From Chromohalobacter canadensis (lineage in GTDB: Bacteria; Pseudomonadota; Gammaproteobacteria; Pseudomonadales; Halomonadaceae), in assembly GCF_034479555.1 (NCBI RefSeq), contig NZ_CP140151.1:2728001-2792000 (forward strand): DNA of 64,000 nucleotides, written 5' to 3'. The notes below the pieces were generated by a model. The model was given only the letters and a program-made list of their open reading frames with translations, was not told where the DNA came from and did not search any database. Positions within the stretch are counted from its first letter, which is position 1, and every line of letters begins with the position of its first letter. Below are positions 61,571 through 64,000 of this stretch, in pieces. The position numbers and the translations under genes were made by a program.

Positions 61571-64000
61571 AGATTCTTGAGCATCGCGCGCTGCGCGGAC
61601 CGAACTATTACAGTCGTTATCCGGCGATCTTCATGCGCCTGGATATCGAGGAACTCGAGGCGCGGCCAAGCGACACCGTGTCTGGCATCGTCGAGCGTGC
61701 CTCCCGACTTTTACCCACCCTGGCGGAGCACCGCTGCTCGGTGGGGCGACCTGGAGGCTTTCTGGAGCGGCTGGAGCGTGGCACTTGGGCCGGCCATGTC
61801 GTCGAGCATGTGGCGATCGAGTTGCAGAACCTGATCGGCTTCTCGGTCGGCTATGGCAAGACGGTCGACTCCTACGAGACGGGCATCTATAACGTCGTCT
61901 ATCGCTACCGCGACGAAGTCTGCGGACTCGCGGCTGGGGTCGAGGCGGTGGAGATCGTCACGCGTCTGTTCGCTGGCGAAGATAGCGATATCGATGCGAT
62001 TGTCACCCGTCTCAAGGACGTGCGCGACGCCCATATGCTGGGTCCCTCGACCGCCTCGATCGTGGCAGCGGCGCAGCGTCGGGGAATCCCTTATGAGCGC
62101 CTCGACGAGGAAACCAGCTACGTGCAACTGGGACATGGCCATCGCCAGCAACGTATCCAGGCGACGGTGACCGGGCGTACGAATCTGATCGGGCATGGCA
62201 TCGCCCATGACAAGGATTGGACCAAGCGGATACTCGGTGAGGCGGGTATTCCCGTGCCGCACGGGCACGTATGCCATTCCTGCGATGAGGCGCTAAAGAC
62301 GGCGCACGATATTGGTTATCCGGTCGCCATTAAACCGCTGGTTGGCAACCACGGCCGCGGCGTCAGCACGGACATCAGCGATGATGCGGCATTGGCCAAC
62401 GCCTTCGCGATCGCCGCCAAGCACAATACCGCGGTCATCGTCGAGCAGTATGTGCGCGGCGAGGATCATCGCCTGCTGGTCATTGACGGCAAGTTGGTTG
62501 CCGCTGCGCAGCGCCGTCCGGCCCATGTAATAGGCGATGGTCAAAGCACGCTGCAGGCATTGATCGACGAAGAGAATCGCGATCCGCGCCGTGGTATCGG
62601 CCATGAAAACCTGCTGACGCAGATTCACATCGATGAACAGACACATCGCCTGCTCGACCAGCAGAACCTGACGCTGGACGACGTCATCGCCAGCGATGAG
62701 ATCGTCTATCTCAAGCCGACTGCGAATCTGAGTACCGGCGGCACGGCGACGGATGTCACCGAGGATGTGCATCCCGATGTGACCTACATGGCGGAGCGCA
62801 TCGCCCGCCTGGTAGGTCTCGATATCATCGGCATCGATCTGCTCGCCGAGACCCTGACACGCCCCTTGGAGGAGCAATCGGCTGCGGTGGTCGAGGTCAA
62901 CGCCGGGCCGGGCTTTCGCATGCATCTTTCCCCGACCCATGGCACCGGCCGAGACGTCGGCGGCCATGTGGTCGATATGCTGTTTCCGGATAGCGAGAAT
63001 AACGGCCGCGTGCCCATCGTGGCGGTCACCGGCACCAATGGCAAAACGACGACGGTGCGCCTGATCTCGCATTTGTTACGTCAAGCGGGGCGGAGTGTCG
63101 GCACGGCGTGCACAGGGGCTATCGAGATCGATAATCACGTCATCATGCGCGGCGACTACAGCGGCCCGCAGGCCGCCGCAACCGTTCTGCGCGAGCCCAC
63201 CGTCGAGTATGCCGTGCTCGAGGTCGCGCGTGGCGGCATCATGCGCCGAGGCTTGGGGTTCGATGAATGCCAGGTCGGTGTGTTGTTGAATATTGCCAGC
63301 GATCATCTGGGCGAGAGTGACATTCATACCCTGGATGAACTGGCGCGTTGCAAGAGCGTGGTGATCGATGCAGTCGGCGAGTCGGGCACCGCGGTGCTCA
63401 ATGCCGATGACCCGCGCGTGTTGGCGAGTGGCGAATGGGCGCGTGGCGACATCATCTATTTCACGCTGGACCCCGACTCGCCGGTCATACGCGAGCATGT
63501 GAGCGACCATGGTGTCGCTTTCACGGTGCACCACGGCCACATCGTGATGCTGCAAGGCCAGGTGGTGGCCGAAGTGCTTCCCGTAACGAACGCGCCGATT
63601 ACCTTCGATGGATTCGCGCGCTTCAATATCGCCAATGCCCTGGCGGCGAGTGCCGCGGCCCATGCGCTGGGGCTGAGTATCGCCGATATACAACTGGGCT
63701 TGCAGACCTTCCATCCGACGCCGGGGCAGAACCCCGGGCGCACCAACCTGATCGATGCCGGTGGCGTGAAGGTGCTGATCGACTATGGTCACAACGTGCC
63801 GGCACTCGAGGCCTTGAGCGAGCTGGTGAGCAGCATCCCGGCGCAACGGCGCATTGGCGTGGCCAGCGCTCCGGGTAATCGGCGTGACGAGGACCTGTTC
63901 GCGCTGGGTGCGCTGCTTGCCAAGATGCTTGACATCGTTTTTCTCTGCGACACCGTGCCGCGCGGGCGCCCCGCGGGCGAGACTGTCGACTTGCTGCGTG
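61567..64000 (+). CDS. cphA: Cyanophycin synthetase, 3' end outside the window
   Basis: The first 811 codons of a protein normally ~870-930 residues long. The N-terminal domain (MKILEHRALRGPNYYSR) is followed by an ATP-grasp domain (VAIKPLVGNHGRGVS near residue 258; EVNAGPGFRMHL near 445) that adds Asp, and a Mur-ligase-like domain (AVTGTNGKTTTVRL near residue 487) that adds Arg. It builds the nitrogen and carbon reserve polymer cyanophycin from ATP, aspartate and arginine. It is translationally coupled to cphB. The reading frame stays open to the last base, so nothing suggests damage. Confidence 0.95.
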   Translation, partial: MKILEHRALRGPNYYSRYPAIFMRLDIEELEARPSDTVSGIVERASRLLPTLAEHRCSVGRPGGFLERLERGTWAGHVVEHVAIELQNLIGFSVGYGKTVDSYETGIYNVVYRYRDEVCGLAAGVEAVEIVTRLFAGEDSDIDAIVTRLKDVRDAHMLGPSTASIVAAAQRRGIPYERLDEETSYVQLGHGHRQQRIQATVTGRTNLIGHGIAHDKDWTKRILGEAGIPVPHGHVCHSCDEALKTAHDIGYPVAIKPLVGNHGRGVSTDISDDAALANAFAIAAKHNTAVIVEQYVRGEDHRLLVIDGKLVAAAQRRPAHVIGDGQSTLQALIDEENRDPRRGIGHENLLTQIHIDEQTHRLLDQQNLTLDDVIASDEIVYLKPTANLSTGGTATDVTEDVHPDVTYMAERIARLVGLDIIGIDLLAETLTRPLEEQSAAVVEVNAGPGFRMHLSPTHGTGRDVGGHVVDMLFPDSENNGRVPIVAVTGTNGKTTTVRLISHLLRQAGRSVGTACTGAIEIDNHVIMRGDYSGPQAAATVLREPTVEYAVLEVARGGIMRRGLGFDECQVGVLLNIASDHLGESDIHTLDELARCKSVVIDAVGESGTAVLNADDPRVLASGEWARGDIIYFTLDPDSPVIREHVSDHGVAFTVHHGHIVMLQGQVVAEVLPVTNAPITFDGFARFNIANALAASAAAHALGLSIADIQLGLQTFHPTPGQNPGRTNLIDAGGVKVLIDYGHNVPALEALSELVSSIPAQRRIGVASAPGNRRDEDLFALGALLAKMLDIVFLCDTVPRGRPAGETVDLLR

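Overview
The window reads as a piece of a Gammaproteobacterial chromosome, most likely from the Halomonadaceae (Halomonas/Chromohalobacter type). This is inferred from the high GC content, the codon use, and a core that combines FliA-driven chemoreceptors, TerC, PhoH, SLC13 and cyanophycin genes. The species cannot be fixed from sequence alone. The first ~33 kb is accessory, mosaic DNA; from ~33.1 kb to the end the gene order looks like ordinary host backbone.

Region 1 (1-13.46 kb) is the decayed right end of a conjugative or mobilizable element. It has two small element-type genes, an IS30-family insertion (949-2046), a fragment of a type IV secretion operon (hypothetical, VirB5/TrbJ-like, truncated entry-exclusion lipoprotein) and a mobilization module (candidate oriT, MobC, and two tandem relaxase genes of which the first has lost its catalytic residues). 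Two copies of one IS481-family element follow (3269-4344 and 8606-9681). The second copy splits a large AT-rich membrane-protein gene of unknown function; joining the halves in silico restores one 1079-residue frame. An internally deleted hsdR relic and a putative PD-(D/E)XK nuclease come next. The region ends at the 3' half of a tRNA-Met gene (13415-13459), a typical integration scar.

Region 2 (13.46-32.95 kb) is bounded by an imperfect ~140-bp direct repeat (13285-13423 and 32809-32944). It carries a FitAB/VapBC-type toxin-antitoxin pair, a decayed TRAP permease next to an FMN alpha-hydroxy-acid dehydrogenase and a GntR regulator, a fatty acid desaturase and a PD-(D/E)XK protein. Then comes a defence island: a type I restriction-modification operon (hsdM-hsdS-GIY-YIG-Abi-hsdR) followed by a Gabija-like pair (OLD/TOPRIM ATPase plus UvrD-like helicase) and a CHAT-protease gene.

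Region 3 (33-64 kb) is backbone. It holds a zinc alcohol dehydrogenase, an acetyl-CoA synthetase/GNAT fusion, a GbsR-type regulator with an isochorismatase, an ECF sigma/anti-sigma pair, and two methyl-accepting chemotaxis proteins each with a good FliA promoter. It continues with a divergent MocR/LysE pair, a manganese (yybP-ykoY) riboswitch in front of terC, an LTA-synthase-like sulfatase, an SLC13 permease, a carboxylesterase/methyltransferase pair and PhoH. Last is a cluster of epimerase, CocE-type hydrolase and ATP-grasp enzyme divergent from cyanophycinase-cyanophycin synthetase; cphA runs off the window.
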